Below, one piece after another: positions 15,997 through 24,236 of a stretch of 56,636 nt of DNA. The stretch's first letter is position 1. Each line of letters opens with the position of its first letter. Made by a program: the position numbers and the translations under genes. The notes under the pieces were generated by a model that did no database searches, was not told where the DNA came from, and was given only the letters and a program-made list of their open reading frames with translations. Source of the stretch: an uncultured SAR86 cluster bacterium (GTDB lineage: Bacteria > Pseudomonadota > Gammaproteobacteria > Magnimaribacterales > Magnimaribacteraceae); assembly GCA_902604855.1 (NCBI GenBank), contig CACLAF010000008.1, forward strand, positions 1 through 56,636, read 5' to 3'.

Positions 15997-16873
15997 TCAG
16001 TCCACGACCTCTAATAGATATCCATTCGTTAGTTGGACTATCAATAGCTCCATAATCAGTACCGGTTTCAGCAAAATGATAAACCATTGCTGTTCTTCTA
16101 GAATCAGACTTATTGTCATAGGATTTATGCATTAGGAAGCTGTGAAACAATAATAAATCCCCTTTATTTAAGGTCATAGGTATTTCATCACTGAAATCAT
16201 GATCCTTTATTTCGGTATATCCATAATTTGATTCTTTTCTATCATCTGGAAGATGTTCATGAAGATGTTCATGATGTGAACCAGGAAGAACTACCAAACA
16301 TCCATTATCCAGTGTAGCTTCGCTTGTTGCTAACCAAGCCGCAACTTGCGGTTCTCTGTCGAAAGGAAAATAAGAAGAATCTTGATGCCAGGGTTGTCCC
16401 CATGCACCTGGATTCTTGAATATAAATTGGCTTAAAAAACAATCTATATCAGGTCCAATTATATCTTCCAGTAGATTGCACAAGGTCTCATCTTTGATAA
16501 ATGAATTAAAAATACCTTTTGAGTGAATTCTAAAAAGCTTGGATATTTCATCCTCGATACTATTAGCATTTTTACTGGGTTTCATTTCTCTTATAGCTAT
16601 GTGACCATCTCCAGCATAGGCATGACTAAAAGCACTATCCTCAGGAACAATAGATTTAATGATGCTTATTACTTCATCATTCATCTCATTACAGAAGTTA
16701 TCGTCAACAAAATTAGGTATTAAAATATAGCCTGTATCATTCCAACTTTTTTTCTGTTCTTCAGTCATATGCTTTGTGAGAGTTAACTCTCTGCTAGAAG
16801 TTCTTCCTACTTGCTCGTTAATCTTACTTGAGAAATCTTTTTTAGATTGTTGATCTATATCTTTTCTGTTCAT
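15989..16873 (-). CDS. Phytanoyl-CoA dioxygenase (PhyH) family protein
   Basis: Fe(II)/2-oxoglutarate-dependent oxygenase of 294 residues. Iron motif H163-Q-D165 in WHQDSSYF, distal histidine at H249 in LMHKSYDN, and the 2-oxoglutarate arginine in DSRRTAMVYH. DTGYILIPNFVDD near residue 50 is the family start, so the first 35 residues are an extra basic leader. A His-rich segment (residues 200-207) comes from a tandem DNA repeat. Substrates of bacterial PhyH proteins range widely (alkyl-CoA, ectoine, phosphonates), so none is assigned. It shares an eight-base overlap with the DUF3604 gene. Confidence 0.87.
   Translation of the reverse strand: MNRKDIDQQSKKDFSSKINEQVGRTSSRELTLTKHMTEEQKKSWNDTGYILIPNFVDDNFCNEMNDEVISIIKSIVPEDSAFSHAYAGDGHIAIREMKPSKNANSIEDEISKLFRIHSKGIFNSFIKDETLCNLLEDIIGPDIDCFLSQFIFKNPGAWGQPWHQDSSYFPFDREPQVAAWLATSEATLDNGCLVVLPGSHHEHLHEHLPDDRKESNYGYTEIKDHDFSDEIPMTLNKGDLLLFHSFLMHKSYDNKSDSRRTAMVYHFAETGTDYGAIDSPTNEWISIRGRGLNA
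16251..16274. repeat. Perfect 12-base tandem duplication inside the PhyH gene
   Basis: AGATGTTCATGA occurs twice back to back (16251-16262 and 16263-16274). In the minus-strand frame it gives the HEHL-HEHL run just after the conserved PGSHH segment of the oxygenase. It looks like a simple in-frame slippage duplication. Confidence 0.85.
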
Positions 16874-16966
16874 GACAAAAATTTTATCAATTTATTTCCA
16901 CATAGGGTGGTTTAAGTTCACTTAATTTGAGAAGATGAGTTTACATAAAAAAGAAATGGAGTAAAT

Positions 16967-17293
16967 ATGGCAACTTTTGAAGAATTAAAAACTGGACTTG
17001 AAACTGCCTTTGATGCTGAAGGCGCTAAAGGAATAGAAGCAACAATTCAAATTAATATTGAAGATCTAACAAATTTCTATGTGGATATAAATGATGGAGC
17101 TTTATCTGTTGTAGAGTCTGAGCATGAAGATCCAGGTTTAACTTTAACTTTTGACAGCCAAGAGACTATGGAAAAAGTATTTTCTGGAGATCAGCAAGCG
17201 GCAATGGGAGCTTTTATGCAAGGAAAAGTTAAGTTTTCAGGAGATATGGGATTAGGACAAAAGCTAGGATCAGTATTTAAAGCCCCGGAATGA
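16967..17293 (+). CDS. SCP2 sterol-binding domain protein
   Basis: A 108-residue single-domain protein of the sterol carrier protein 2 family, a small lipid-binding fold. Features: QINIEDLTNFYVDINDGALSV, the conserved LTFDSQETMEKVFSGDQ, AMGAFMQGKVKFSGDMGLGQKL. GGAG precedes the ATG. It may carry fatty acyl-CoA or sterol-like molecules in the cytoplasm and fits the surrounding lipid-oxidation theme (PhyH oxygenases, acyl-CoA enzymes), though there is no operon link. It converges with the redoxin gene across a five-base gap. Confidence 0.88.
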   Translation: MATFEELKTGLETAFDAEGAKGIEATIQINIEDLTNFYVDINDGALSVVESEHEDPGLTLTFDSQETMEKVFSGDQQAAMGAFMQGKVKFSGDMGLGQKLGSVFKAPE

Positions 17294-17298
17294 ATCTC

Positions 17299-17910
17299 TC
17301 AAGAGGCATATTTTACAGAACACCCATAAGGCTTTGTAACTGGTGAAGTTATTTCTTCGCCGGTGCCCATCTCTTTCAAGGCCTCTTTTACATAGTTCTT
17401 TGCTTTAAGAAGATCTCTACTCATAAACCCTCTACCACCAGCATCATCAATAGCTCCCTGGTATTTCATTAGGCCTTCCTCGTTGATTATGTACATGTGA
17501 GGAGTAGTCTTGGCATCATAAATTCGACCCACTTCGCCTGTTGGATCGAATAGAATGTGTGATGGATAGGCATTTCTTGTAATGGTTAGCGCATTGGCTT
17601 CATCCGATGAAACGTATCCTTGGGTACCTGGAGCTGAGGAAATAATACTCAACCATATGATTTCTTCTTCTTTGGCAAATTCTTGAGTAGACTGCATATT
17701 TCCTGTCTCGTAATGCTTTGCAACATAAGGACATCCATGATTTGTCCACTCCATTACAACCTTTTTACCTATGAATGAACTTAGAGATATTTCGTTTCCA
17801 TAGCTATCAGATAATTTGAATTCGGGTGCGCTATCCTCATTTTCTACATAACTCGATAAGAATTGTGAAAAATAGAAAATCAGGAAAGTGAGAGTAATAA
17901 ATTTTTTCAT
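17299..17910 (-). CDS. Exported redoxin (thioredoxin-like), single active-site Cys
   Basis: A 203-residue thioredoxin-fold protein with a signal peptide (MKKFITLTFLIFYFSQFLSS). The active region is EWTNHGC60PYVAKHY: one Cys where TlpA/thioredoxin have CxxC, a peroxiredoxin-like arrangement. TTPHMYIINEEG holds the cis-Pro. C197 near the C-terminus could be a resolving Cys. Its ATG overlaps the TGA of dsbD by one base (TGATG), so it is coupled to that gene and is the likely periplasmic partner of DsbD. Confidence 0.82.
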   Translation of the reverse strand: MKKFITLTFLIFYFSQFLSSYVENEDSAPEFKLSDSYGNEISLSSFIGKKVVMEWTNHGCPYVAKHYETGNMQSTQEFAKEEEIIWLSIISSAPGTQGYVSSDEANALTITRNAYPSHILFDPTGEVGRIYDAKTTPHMYIINEEGLMKYQGAIDDAGGRGFMSRDLLKAKNYVKEALKEMGTGEEITSPVTKPYGCSVKYAS

Positions 17911-19958
17911 CAGCTAAGCTCGTTTAGATATCTTAATAGAATATCTTCTGTAAGAATTTCTGGCAAGATAATGGGTTCCCCCTCTGAAGGATACAGTAAA
18001 TATAGAGGTACACCAGTTCTACCAAATTGTTCTAACTTTTTGGCAATGACTCCATCTTTCCTAGTCCAATCCGCCTCTAGATAGATAATATTTCGTTTAC
18101 TCATTAATTCAGTCACTTTCTTTGAACTCAAAGCAACTCTTTCATTTACCTTACAAGTAATACACCAGTCAGCTGTAAAATTTAAAAAGACAAGTTCTTT
18201 AGCTTCTCTGTATTCATTCAATATTTCTTCACTAAAAACTATCTCTTCTTGAGTATCTTTAGTGCTGTATTCAGTAGGAACAATTGATATTGAAACTACA
18301 ACCAAAATCAAAACAACAAATCTTACCAACCACCTTATCCACTTTTGAGATGAAGTATTCTTTTCTAATATCCATAATGAAAGGCTGATAACTAGACCGC
18401 CAACTAAGACCAATAAAACTGTATTGCTATCTACCTGACCGCTTAATACCCACAAAAGCCAAAGTGCGGATGCCCACATAGGAAATGCCATAAATTGTTT
18501 GAACGTCTCCATCCATGCTCCAGGTTTCGGTAAGAAAGATAATAATGAAGGTTTTACACTGAGCACTAAGTAAGGAAGTGCAAATCCAAGTCCTAAGCTA
18601 AGAAAAATAAGAAATGAATTTCCACTGGGTTGTAGCAATGCAAAACCAATTGCAGAACCCATGAAAGGAGCTGTGCAAGGCGAGGCCACTACTACAGCCA
18701 AGACGCCTGTAAGGAAAGATTCAAAGGATTCATTCTTTACTTGGGTCATAGAGCTCAATTGCCCCATTTGACTGCCAAAGACTAAATTACTCATAAACAT
18801 GAAGCCTAATGCAACAAATAAATAAAAAAGAATACTTATGACTAAGGGGTACTGTAGCTGAAATCCCCAACCTATATTTTCACCACTTGATTTTAATAAG
18901 ATTAAAAGTAGAGCAATTAACAAGAAACTCAAGATTACCCCTAAGGTATAAAATAATCCAAATTTATAGGCTTGTGAGGATGAATTTTCACCATGTTCCA
19001 TAAATCTCAAAATTTTGATACTTAGTATGGGAAATACACATGGCATGATGTTAAGGATCAATCCGCCAAGGAAAGCAAACATAATCAATAGCAATATTCC
19101 TTGTTCGTTTTTTGGTAAATCTGCAGTCAGAGGGAATGATATTTGATAATAGGATTTACCTTCTTTGTTTGACGCCTCTATTACACCTTCAAATTTACTT
19201 AAATTAAGATCAGCTTTAGAAGCTTTAATTTCTAAAATGAAACTATTTTGATTCTTTTCATAAATTTGTTCTTCAACGTAACTGGTTAAGCCATATTCCT
19301 TGGGAAAGAAATAGATATCATCAAAATGTTCTCCGTCTTTTATATCAGTCTGAAGGAAGAAACTATCATCTAATTTCTCAATTCGATATTCTTGATTAAA
19401 GTTACTAGGAACCGTCTCTAAATAATTATTTATTTCTTCTCGATCAGATGAAGATATGAATAAACCTTCATTTATTTGGATGTCTACGATACCTTCTTGA
19501 GGAATACATATATCTTTGCATGTAAACCAACCAACTTTCGCTTCAATATTTATAGGAAACTCAATGTCATTTGAAGAAGATATCTTTGTTAACAAAACCA
19601 CTTCATTGTTGTAACCAAAAGTCATTAAGGGCTCAACGGGAATCCTTTCTGGTCCTGGCCAAAGAATTGATGAAGCTTCTAAACCTTTTGGCAATATCCA
19701 ATCTATAGTAGCTCCTTCACCGGCATCACCTGGATTTTCCCAATAGGTATGCCAATCTTTTGCAAGTTTAAATTTAACACCCAACACAAAACTATCTCCA
19801 GGTTGAATGGAGTATGTTTCTGAAATTAGTTCGATGCTCGAGTCACTTTCATAGTACTTTGCTTCTGAAAATACATTGTGATTCGTAAAGATAACTCCAC
19901 AAAGAATTAAGAACTTTATGATATTCTTATTAAGTTTGTAATTAATCTCTTTAAGCAT
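17910..19958 (-). CDS. dsbD: Thiol:disulfide interchange protein DsbD
   Basis: Carries electrons from cytoplasmic thioredoxin to periplasmic thiol proteins. The 682 residues contain the full three-domain layout: signal peptide (1-32), N-terminal periplasmic domain with C147/C151 (GWFTCKDICIP), a membrane core of eight or so helices (about 288-560) with redox cysteines C307 (NIMPCVFP) and C428 (ASPCTAPF), and a C-terminal thioredoxin domain with C599-x-x-C602 (ADWCITCK). The GWFTCKDICIP form is common in marine bacteria. The ATG is at 19956-19958 and shares bases with the ATG of the divergent PhyH gene. The downstream redoxin is coupled. Confidence 0.93.
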   Translation of the reverse strand: MLKEINYKLNKNIIKFLILCGVIFTNHNVFSEAKYYESDSSIELISETYSIQPGDSFVLGVKFKLAKDWHTYWENPGDAGEGATIDWILPKGLEASSILWPGPERIPVEPLMTFGYNNEVVLLTKISSSNDIEFPINIEAKVGWFTCKDICIPQEGIVDIQINEGLFISSSDREEINNYLETVPSNFNQEYRIEKLDDSFFLQTDIKDGEHFDDIYFFPKEYGLTSYVEEQIYEKNQNSFILEIKASKADLNLSKFEGVIEASNKEGKSYYQISFPLTADLPKNEQGILLLIMFAFLGGLILNIMPCVFPILSIKILRFMEHGENSSSQAYKFGLFYTLGVILSFLLIALLLILLKSSGENIGWGFQLQYPLVISILFYLFVALGFMFMSNLVFGSQMGQLSSMTQVKNESFESFLTGVLAVVVASPCTAPFMGSAIGFALLQPSGNSFLIFLSLGLGFALPYLVLSVKPSLLSFLPKPGAWMETFKQFMAFPMWASALWLLWVLSGQVDSNTVLLVLVGGLVISLSLWILEKNTSSQKWIRWLVRFVVLILVVVSISIVPTEYSTKDTQEEIVFSEEILNEYREAKELVFLNFTADWCITCKVNERVALSSKKVTELMSKRNIIYLEADWTRKDGVIAKKLEQFGRTGVPLYLLYPSEGEPIILPEILTEDILLRYLNELS

Positions 19959-20808
19959 GTTTGAAGATTTAAAAAAAAGTTTTAACGAAGACGGTTTTGT
20001 AGTCGTAAGAGACTTATTTGATAGCTCTGAAATTAAATTTTACAGAGAAGTAATAAAAGAAGCTATTAAAGAGAGAAAACACTTTGACGAAAGGGTTTTA
20101 AAAGACAGATCAGAATATGAACAGTCATTTACTCAATGTCAAAATTTATGGGAAGATTACATAGATATTAGAAAGCTAACTTTCGATCAAAGGGTCTGCA
20201 AAATAGCATCAAAGCTTTTAGATACTGAGGCAATCAGATTATGGCATGATCAAGCTTTACTGAAAGAATCGGGCGGTAGAGAAACTGATCCTCATCACGA
20301 TCAGCCTTACTGGCCTATAAAGGAAACCAAAACAATAACAGCCTGGATTCCATTATGTGATATTAATGAGACTAATGGTCAATTGGGATTTTATTCAGGC
20401 TCTCATAAGATTAAGGACAAAAAATTTATCAATATTTTCTCAGGCAAGGTTGATGAAAATAATTTTTTGGAAACTGCCAACGTTAGTCCAGATCAGATAA
20501 GTTATCAAGCTATGAAAGAGGGTGATGTTTCCTTTCACCATGGTTTGACTTTTCACAGAGCTAAATCAAATGTTTCAAATTATGACAGAATAGTTCATAC
20601 CGCGATTTTTTTTGCTGATGGATGCACTAGAGGTGATGACAAATTTCATTTTAGTGTCGATAGATCTAACATAAAGGTAGGAGAAAAAATTGATAGTGAT
20701 GTAACTCCTATTGCTTTTCCTATTACTAGCCTTCCTGAGAGACCAAAAAATGGTATTTCAGATGATTTTATCGGTTATAAGATGTTTGGTTTATTACCTA
20801 AAGAGTAA
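19957..20808 (+). CDS. Phytanoyl-CoA dioxygenase (PhyH) family protein
   Basis: A second Fe(II)/2-oxoglutarate oxygenase, 283 residues, distinct from the one at 16 kb. Iron motif H113-x-D115 in DPHHDQPYWP, distal H200 in GLTFHRAKSN, and R211 for 2-oxoglutarate. KKSFNEDGFVVVRDLF at the N-terminus is the standard family start and supports this ATG. There is no leader and no Shine-Dalgarno; the start codon overlaps that of divergent dsbD, so initiation is probably leaderless or from a promoter inside dsbD. The 3' end overlaps the SGNH gene by 11 bases. Confidence 0.87.
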   Translation: MFEDLKKSFNEDGFVVVRDLFDSSEIKFYREVIKEAIKERKHFDERVLKDRSEYEQSFTQCQNLWEDYIDIRKLTFDQRVCKIASKLLDTEAIRLWHDQALLKESGGRETDPHHDQPYWPIKETKTITAWIPLCDINETNGQLGFYSGSHKIKDKKFINIFSGKVDENNFLETANVSPDQISYQAMKEGDVSFHHGLTFHRAKSNVSNYDRIVHTAIFFADGCTRGDDKFHFSVDRSNIKVGEKIDSDVTPIAFPITSLPERPKNGISDDFIGYKMFGLLPKE

Positions 20809-21571
20809 ACATTGTTTTTAAATGCTCTCTGACTAGTTTCGTCCAGATCTCATAACCTTTAGCATTTATATGTAGGCCATCTTCAACAAAAAGTTCAGGA
20901 ATACGAACTCCCTCAGCTGATAACATAGCATCCCAGATATCAATAAAAGTTACCAAATCATCTTTGGAAGCTATTTCGGCTATCATCTCGTTATAAGTTA
21001 TCTCTTCTTTTTCTAAATAAACTCTAGCTGGAGATGGTTTTATACCTATTACGAATAGATGAACACCAGGTAAAGCTTGATGAACCTTGTCTTTTAAGAT
21101 TTCGAAATCTCGAATAGTTTCCTCAGGTGTTTTTAGAGCAGTTAAGTCATTTGTTCCACAAAAGAAAACAATAGCTTTAGGAGAGTAACGCTGAATGACA
21201 TCTTCAAAATGATGATTGACATGGGCAATATGAGCACCACCAAAACCTCTGTTTAAAACTTTGAGAGGTTGCATATCATCTTCCAAAGAATTCCAAAATC
21301 TTATACTAGAACTACCTGTAAAAAGAACTTCAATTTCTCTAGGAAAATCTAACTTATCTTCTTCTAAGAATCCAGCTATGGCATCCTCATAAAAATCTTT
21401 TTTACTCCAAGCATTGAGATAGAGTGCAGTCTTTTTTATCTCTACAGGAGAAATTTCTGTATTATTTAACTCTGCTTGAATTTTAATTCTTTCTTCTAAA
21501 ATTTGAATATCATCAGAGCACCCATAAAAGGTAAGCGCAAATAATATTGATACTAATCTGCTTATTTTCAT
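20798..21571 (-). CDS. Exported SGNH/GDSL hydrolase, probable lipoprotein
   Basis: A 257-residue esterase/lipase-like hydrolase. The signal peptide ends FYGC18, an imperfect lipobox, so lipid anchoring is probable, not certain. SGNH blocks: nucleophile in VLFTGSSSIRFW, NRGFGGAHIAHVN (block II Gly), FFCGTNDLT (block III Asn) and DGLHIN (catalytic Asp and His). The family acts on acyl esters of lipids or sugars; the substrate is unknown. Its ATG overlaps the yqgE stop by four bases. Confidence 0.85.
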   Translation of the reverse strand: MKISRLVSILFALTFYGCSDDIQILEERIKIQAELNNTEISPVEIKKTALYLNAWSKKDFYEDAIAGFLEEDKLDFPREIEVLFTGSSSIRFWNSLEDDMQPLKVLNRGFGGAHIAHVNHHFEDVIQRYSPKAIVFFCGTNDLTALKTPEETIRDFEILKDKVHQALPGVHLFVIGIKPSPARVYLEKEEITYNEMIAEIASKDDLVTFIDIWDAMLSAEGVRIPELFVEDGLHINAKGYEIWTKLVREHLKTMFTL

Positions 21572-22131
21572 GCGTTACCAAAATTGGGACTTATCATTCG
21601 GATATCATAACCAACAATTTTTGACATTTCATTGATTTGGTCACTTGGATTTATTTTAAATATTAAATTACTATTTTCATCGAATGCAATCCAAGCATTA
21701 TCTGAGATTTCAGTATTAAGCTGTCCTGGACCCCAGCCTGTATAACCTAGTGTTAACCTAAAATTTTTTGGTCCATCTCCTCTAGCAATATCCTCTATAG
21801 CTTCAAAATCTGTACTCATATATACATGTTCACTCACTTTTAAGGTTCCCTTCCAGCATTTATCTGAACTATGAAGTATAAATATTGCTCCAGGATTTAC
21901 TGGCCCACCTAAAAATACATTCCCTTTAGCGTTATCAACTTCACTAATCTTTAGGCCTCTTAGTAGCTCCTTTAAATCAAGGTCTAAAGGTCTATTAAAA
22001 ATTAAGCCAAGTGAACCTTGTTCATTATGATCACAAATATATATTAATGAGTCTGTAAAATAAGATGTTCCTTCTTCATTCGGAGAAAAGAAAAGAATTT
22101 TCCCTTTTAATTTATCTTCATCAGTCCACAT
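21568..22131 (-). CDS. yqgE: YqgE/AlgH family protein (UPF0301)
   Basis: A 187-residue conserved proteobacterial protein. Family marks: YFTDSLIYICDHNEQGSLG, LIFNRPLDLDL, VFLGGPVNPGAIFILHS, and LGYTGWGPGQLNTEI. Its exact role is not settled (it was named for alginate regulation in Pseudomonas). It is flanked by a nudix hydrolase whose TAA overlaps its ATG by one base (TAATG) and by an SGNH hydrolase, so the three form one operon. Confidence 0.92.
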   Translation of the reverse strand: MWTDEDKLKGKILFFSPNEEGTSYFTDSLIYICDHNEQGSLGLIFNRPLDLDLKELLRGLKISEVDNAKGNVFLGGPVNPGAIFILHSSDKCWKGTLKVSEHVYMSTDFEAIEDIARGDGPKNFRLTLGYTGWGPGQLNTEISDNAWIAFDENSNLIFKINPSDQINEMSKIVGYDIRMISPNFGNA

Positions 22132-22682
22132 TAACTATCTTCACCTAGCTTATATAAGTTATAAAAATAAAAGGCACTTATAACCAAAGCATGTTCAATC
22201 TCCCGATTTTTTATCAAAGAGGGTATTTCGTCAATGTTTTTACTGATAATCTCAATATCCTCGGTTCCATCCAAATTCTGATCAGCAGATTTTTCGCAAT
22301 TTAGAGCAAGGTATGTATAAGTATGGTTGGCCATAATGGCAGGATTAGATTCTACTCTTCCTATTTCAACAACTTCACTTCCTTCAAAACCTGTTTCTTC
22401 TTTCAACTCTCGAATGGCTGCATGTTTTGGGTCCTCTCCATAATCAGCCATTCCTCCAGGTATTTCTAAGGATGTCTTTTCTAGACCAAATCTATATTGA
22501 TTTACCAAAATCACCTCTCCTGAAGAGGTCATAGGAATAATATTTACCCAAGTGGGTACTTCCATCACCCAAACTTTATGTTCTGTGCCAAGCTTTGGAG
22601 AAGTGACTAAATCTTCCCTCATTTTAAAGATTTTATTTTCTAATAAATATTTAGAAGAATTTTTTTCCCATTTCTTTATCAT
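22131..22682 (-). CDS. Nudix hydrolase, ADP-ribose-pyrophosphatase-like
   Basis: A 183-residue nudix protein. The nudix box is intact: G77-x5-E83-x7-R91-E-L-K-E95-E96-T-G98. The preceding NQYRFGLEKTSLEIPGG is typical of the ADP-ribose/NDP-sugar pyrophosphatase branch (NudF-like), which has YRxxxxxxxxElPxG, so hydrolysis of ADP-ribose or nucleotide sugars is likely. It is the first gene of the nudix-yqgE-SGNH run and divergent from the DedA gene (46-base gap). Confidence 0.87.
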   Translation of the reverse strand: MIKKWEKNSSKYLLENKIFKMREDLVTSPKLGTEHKVWVMEVPTWVNIIPMTSSGEVILVNQYRFGLEKTSLEIPGGMADYGEDPKHAAIRELKEETGFEGSEVVEIGRVESNPAIMANHTYTYLALNCEKSADQNLDGTEDIEIISKNIDEIPSLIKNREIEHALVISAFYFYNLYKLGEDS

Positions 22683-22728
22683 GTACTTACCTTAAAATTA
22701 AAGTTTCTTAATAATTATCCTAACTCAA

Positions 22729-23238
22729 ATGAATTCAGAACAGTTCTTAAATTGGATTATAAGCAATCCTGAGTATGCTGGCCTTGCAATGTTCATTATA
22801 GGTTTTCTTGAATCTTTTTTTATTTCAGGTGCTGTATGGCCTAGTGTAATTCTTTTATTATTTGCAGTTGGACTTAGTGAATCTGATATTAAGCTTGCGT
22901 TCATTTGTATAGGAGCAGGATTAGGTTCTTGGGTAGGAGATACTTTAAGTTTTTACTCTGGATTATTTTTTGGACCAAGATTGAAGAGACTAAAGTTTTT
23001 ACAAAAAAGACAAGCTGTTTTTATAAGAGGAGAAGATTTTTTTAAAAAATATGGTTGGGGTGGAATCTTAATTGGAAGACTAATACCAGCAATAAGACCT
23101 TTTATTCCCTTTATAGCCGGCATTTCATCCATGACATCGGTTGTCTTTTTTATTAGCTCAATACTTGCTTGCTTAATATGGTCAATTGCACTAGCAATTT
23201 TGATAATAGGAATAGATAATATAATTAACTTTTTTTAA
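22729..23238 (+). CDS. DedA family membrane protein
   Basis: A 169-residue integral membrane protein of the DedA/VTT family, linked to lipid-carrier recycling and membrane homeostasis. Features: a helix near ESFFISGAVWPSVILLLF, the amphipathic region SWVGDTLSFYSGLFFG, then the conserved IGRLIPAIRPFIPFIAGIS and a C-terminal helix. The chain is shorter than E. coli DedA (about 220). It is followed 14 bases later by the BAX-inhibitor-like gene. Confidence 0.85.
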   Translation: MNSEQFLNWIISNPEYAGLAMFIIGFLESFFISGAVWPSVILLLFAVGLSESDIKLAFICIGAGLGSWVGDTLSFYSGLFFGPRLKRLKFLQKRQAVFIRGEDFFKKYGWGGILIGRLIPAIRPFIPFIAGISSMTSVVFFISSILACLIWSIALAILIIGIDNIINFF

Positions 23239-23252
23239 TAACTAATAAAATT

Positions 23253-24041
23253 ATGTCAAGACATCAAGCTTTAGATACTTTTGGAAGATCAGGTAATCCA
23301 ATAATCAGGTCATCAGCTTTTCAGGAAACTTCAATAAGTGGAGAAAAGATGACACTAGAAGGTGCAGTCAATAAAACTGGTATTTTATTGTTTTTAACAG
23401 TTTTATCTGCAGCTATCAGCTGGAATTTTCAAGGACCTTTTATGTCTTTAGTTTCAACTATTGGTGTTGTTTCCGGTCTAATAGCTGCTATTTCAACATT
23501 TGGTTTTTACTTCTTTTTTATAGGGTGGATAATTAATCCCAGACCACATCTGGCACCTAAAACTGGCCCAATATATGCTGTAGGAATGGGATTTATGATT
23601 GGAATAATTTCTCAACAAGCTGAAGCAATGTTTCCTGGAATTGTTATACAGGCAGTTTCTCTAACTTTCTTCGTTGCAGCTTCCTTATTACTGGCTTACA
23701 AGACCGGAATAATTAGACCTACACAGAATTTTGTATTGATGATATTTGCAGCAACTTTGGGTATCTTTCTCACTTACTTTTCCAGTTTTATTTTTAGTCT
23801 TTTCACCGGAAGCTCCTTCTCAATTTTTTCTGATACTGGTTGGATGGGTATAGGTATAAGCCTTTTCGTCGTCGCTATTGCGGCACTCAATTTGGTCCTG
23901 GACTTCGACATTATTGAACAAGCGGATGAGCAGGGAGCTCCAAAATACATGGAGTGGTTTGGTGCTATGGCTTTAGTTGCAACTCTAATATGGCTTTATA
24001 TTGAAATTCTTAGACTTTTAATGAAATTAAGATCAAGATGA
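23253..24041 (+). CDS. BAX inhibitor-1/YccA family membrane protein
   Basis: A 262-residue protein with about seven transmembrane helices. It begins with a short polar N-terminus carrying the typical NPIIRSSAFQ segment, then KTGILLFLTVLSAAISW. The C-terminal part has DFDIIEQADEQGAPKYMEWF, the conserved aspartate-rich segment of the BI-1 fold linked to calcium leak in characterised members. The role in bacteria is not well defined. It lies between DedA and a small one-helix protein on the same strand. Confidence 0.87.
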   Translation: MSRHQALDTFGRSGNPIIRSSAFQETSISGEKMTLEGAVNKTGILLFLTVLSAAISWNFQGPFMSLVSTIGVVSGLIAAISTFGFYFFFIGWIINPRPHLAPKTGPIYAVGMGFMIGIISQQAEAMFPGIVIQAVSLTFFVAASLLLAYKTGIIRPTQNFVLMIFAATLGIFLTYFSSFIFSLFTGSSFSIFSDTGWMGIGISLFVVAIAALNLVLDFDIIEQADEQGAPKYMEWFGAMALVATLIWLYIEILRLLMKLRSR

Positions 24042-24048
24042 TAAAGAT

Positions 24049-24231
24049 TTGAATACTTTTATTGCGATACTAGGAATATTATCTTTCCTAATTTTTTTCT
24101 ACCTTCTCAGGTTTAAGGCTTCCAAAAAACAAACCAATAGAATTAACAGGCCTAAATGGTCTAAATACATCCCTTACCAAGATAAGGATAATAAAACTAA
24201 TTCTGATGATGCTGATTTTTCAGATAAATAA
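24049..24231 (+). CDS. Small single-helix membrane protein (TTG start)
   Basis: A 60-residue protein: one N-terminal helix (FIAILGILSFLIFFYLL), a basic stretch (RFKASKKQTNRINR), and an acidic tail (DKDNKTNSDDADFSDK). The frame starts at a TTG seven bases after the BI-1-like gene stop; no ATG is available and the Shine-Dalgarno is weak. The layout (helix, positive cytoplasmic side, polar tail) and tight spacing favour a real gene. Family not recognised. Confidence 0.45.
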   Translation: MNTFIAILGILSFLIFFYLLRFKASKKQTNRINRPKWSKYIPYQDKDNKTNSDDADFSDK

Positions 24232-24236
24232 ACCGA

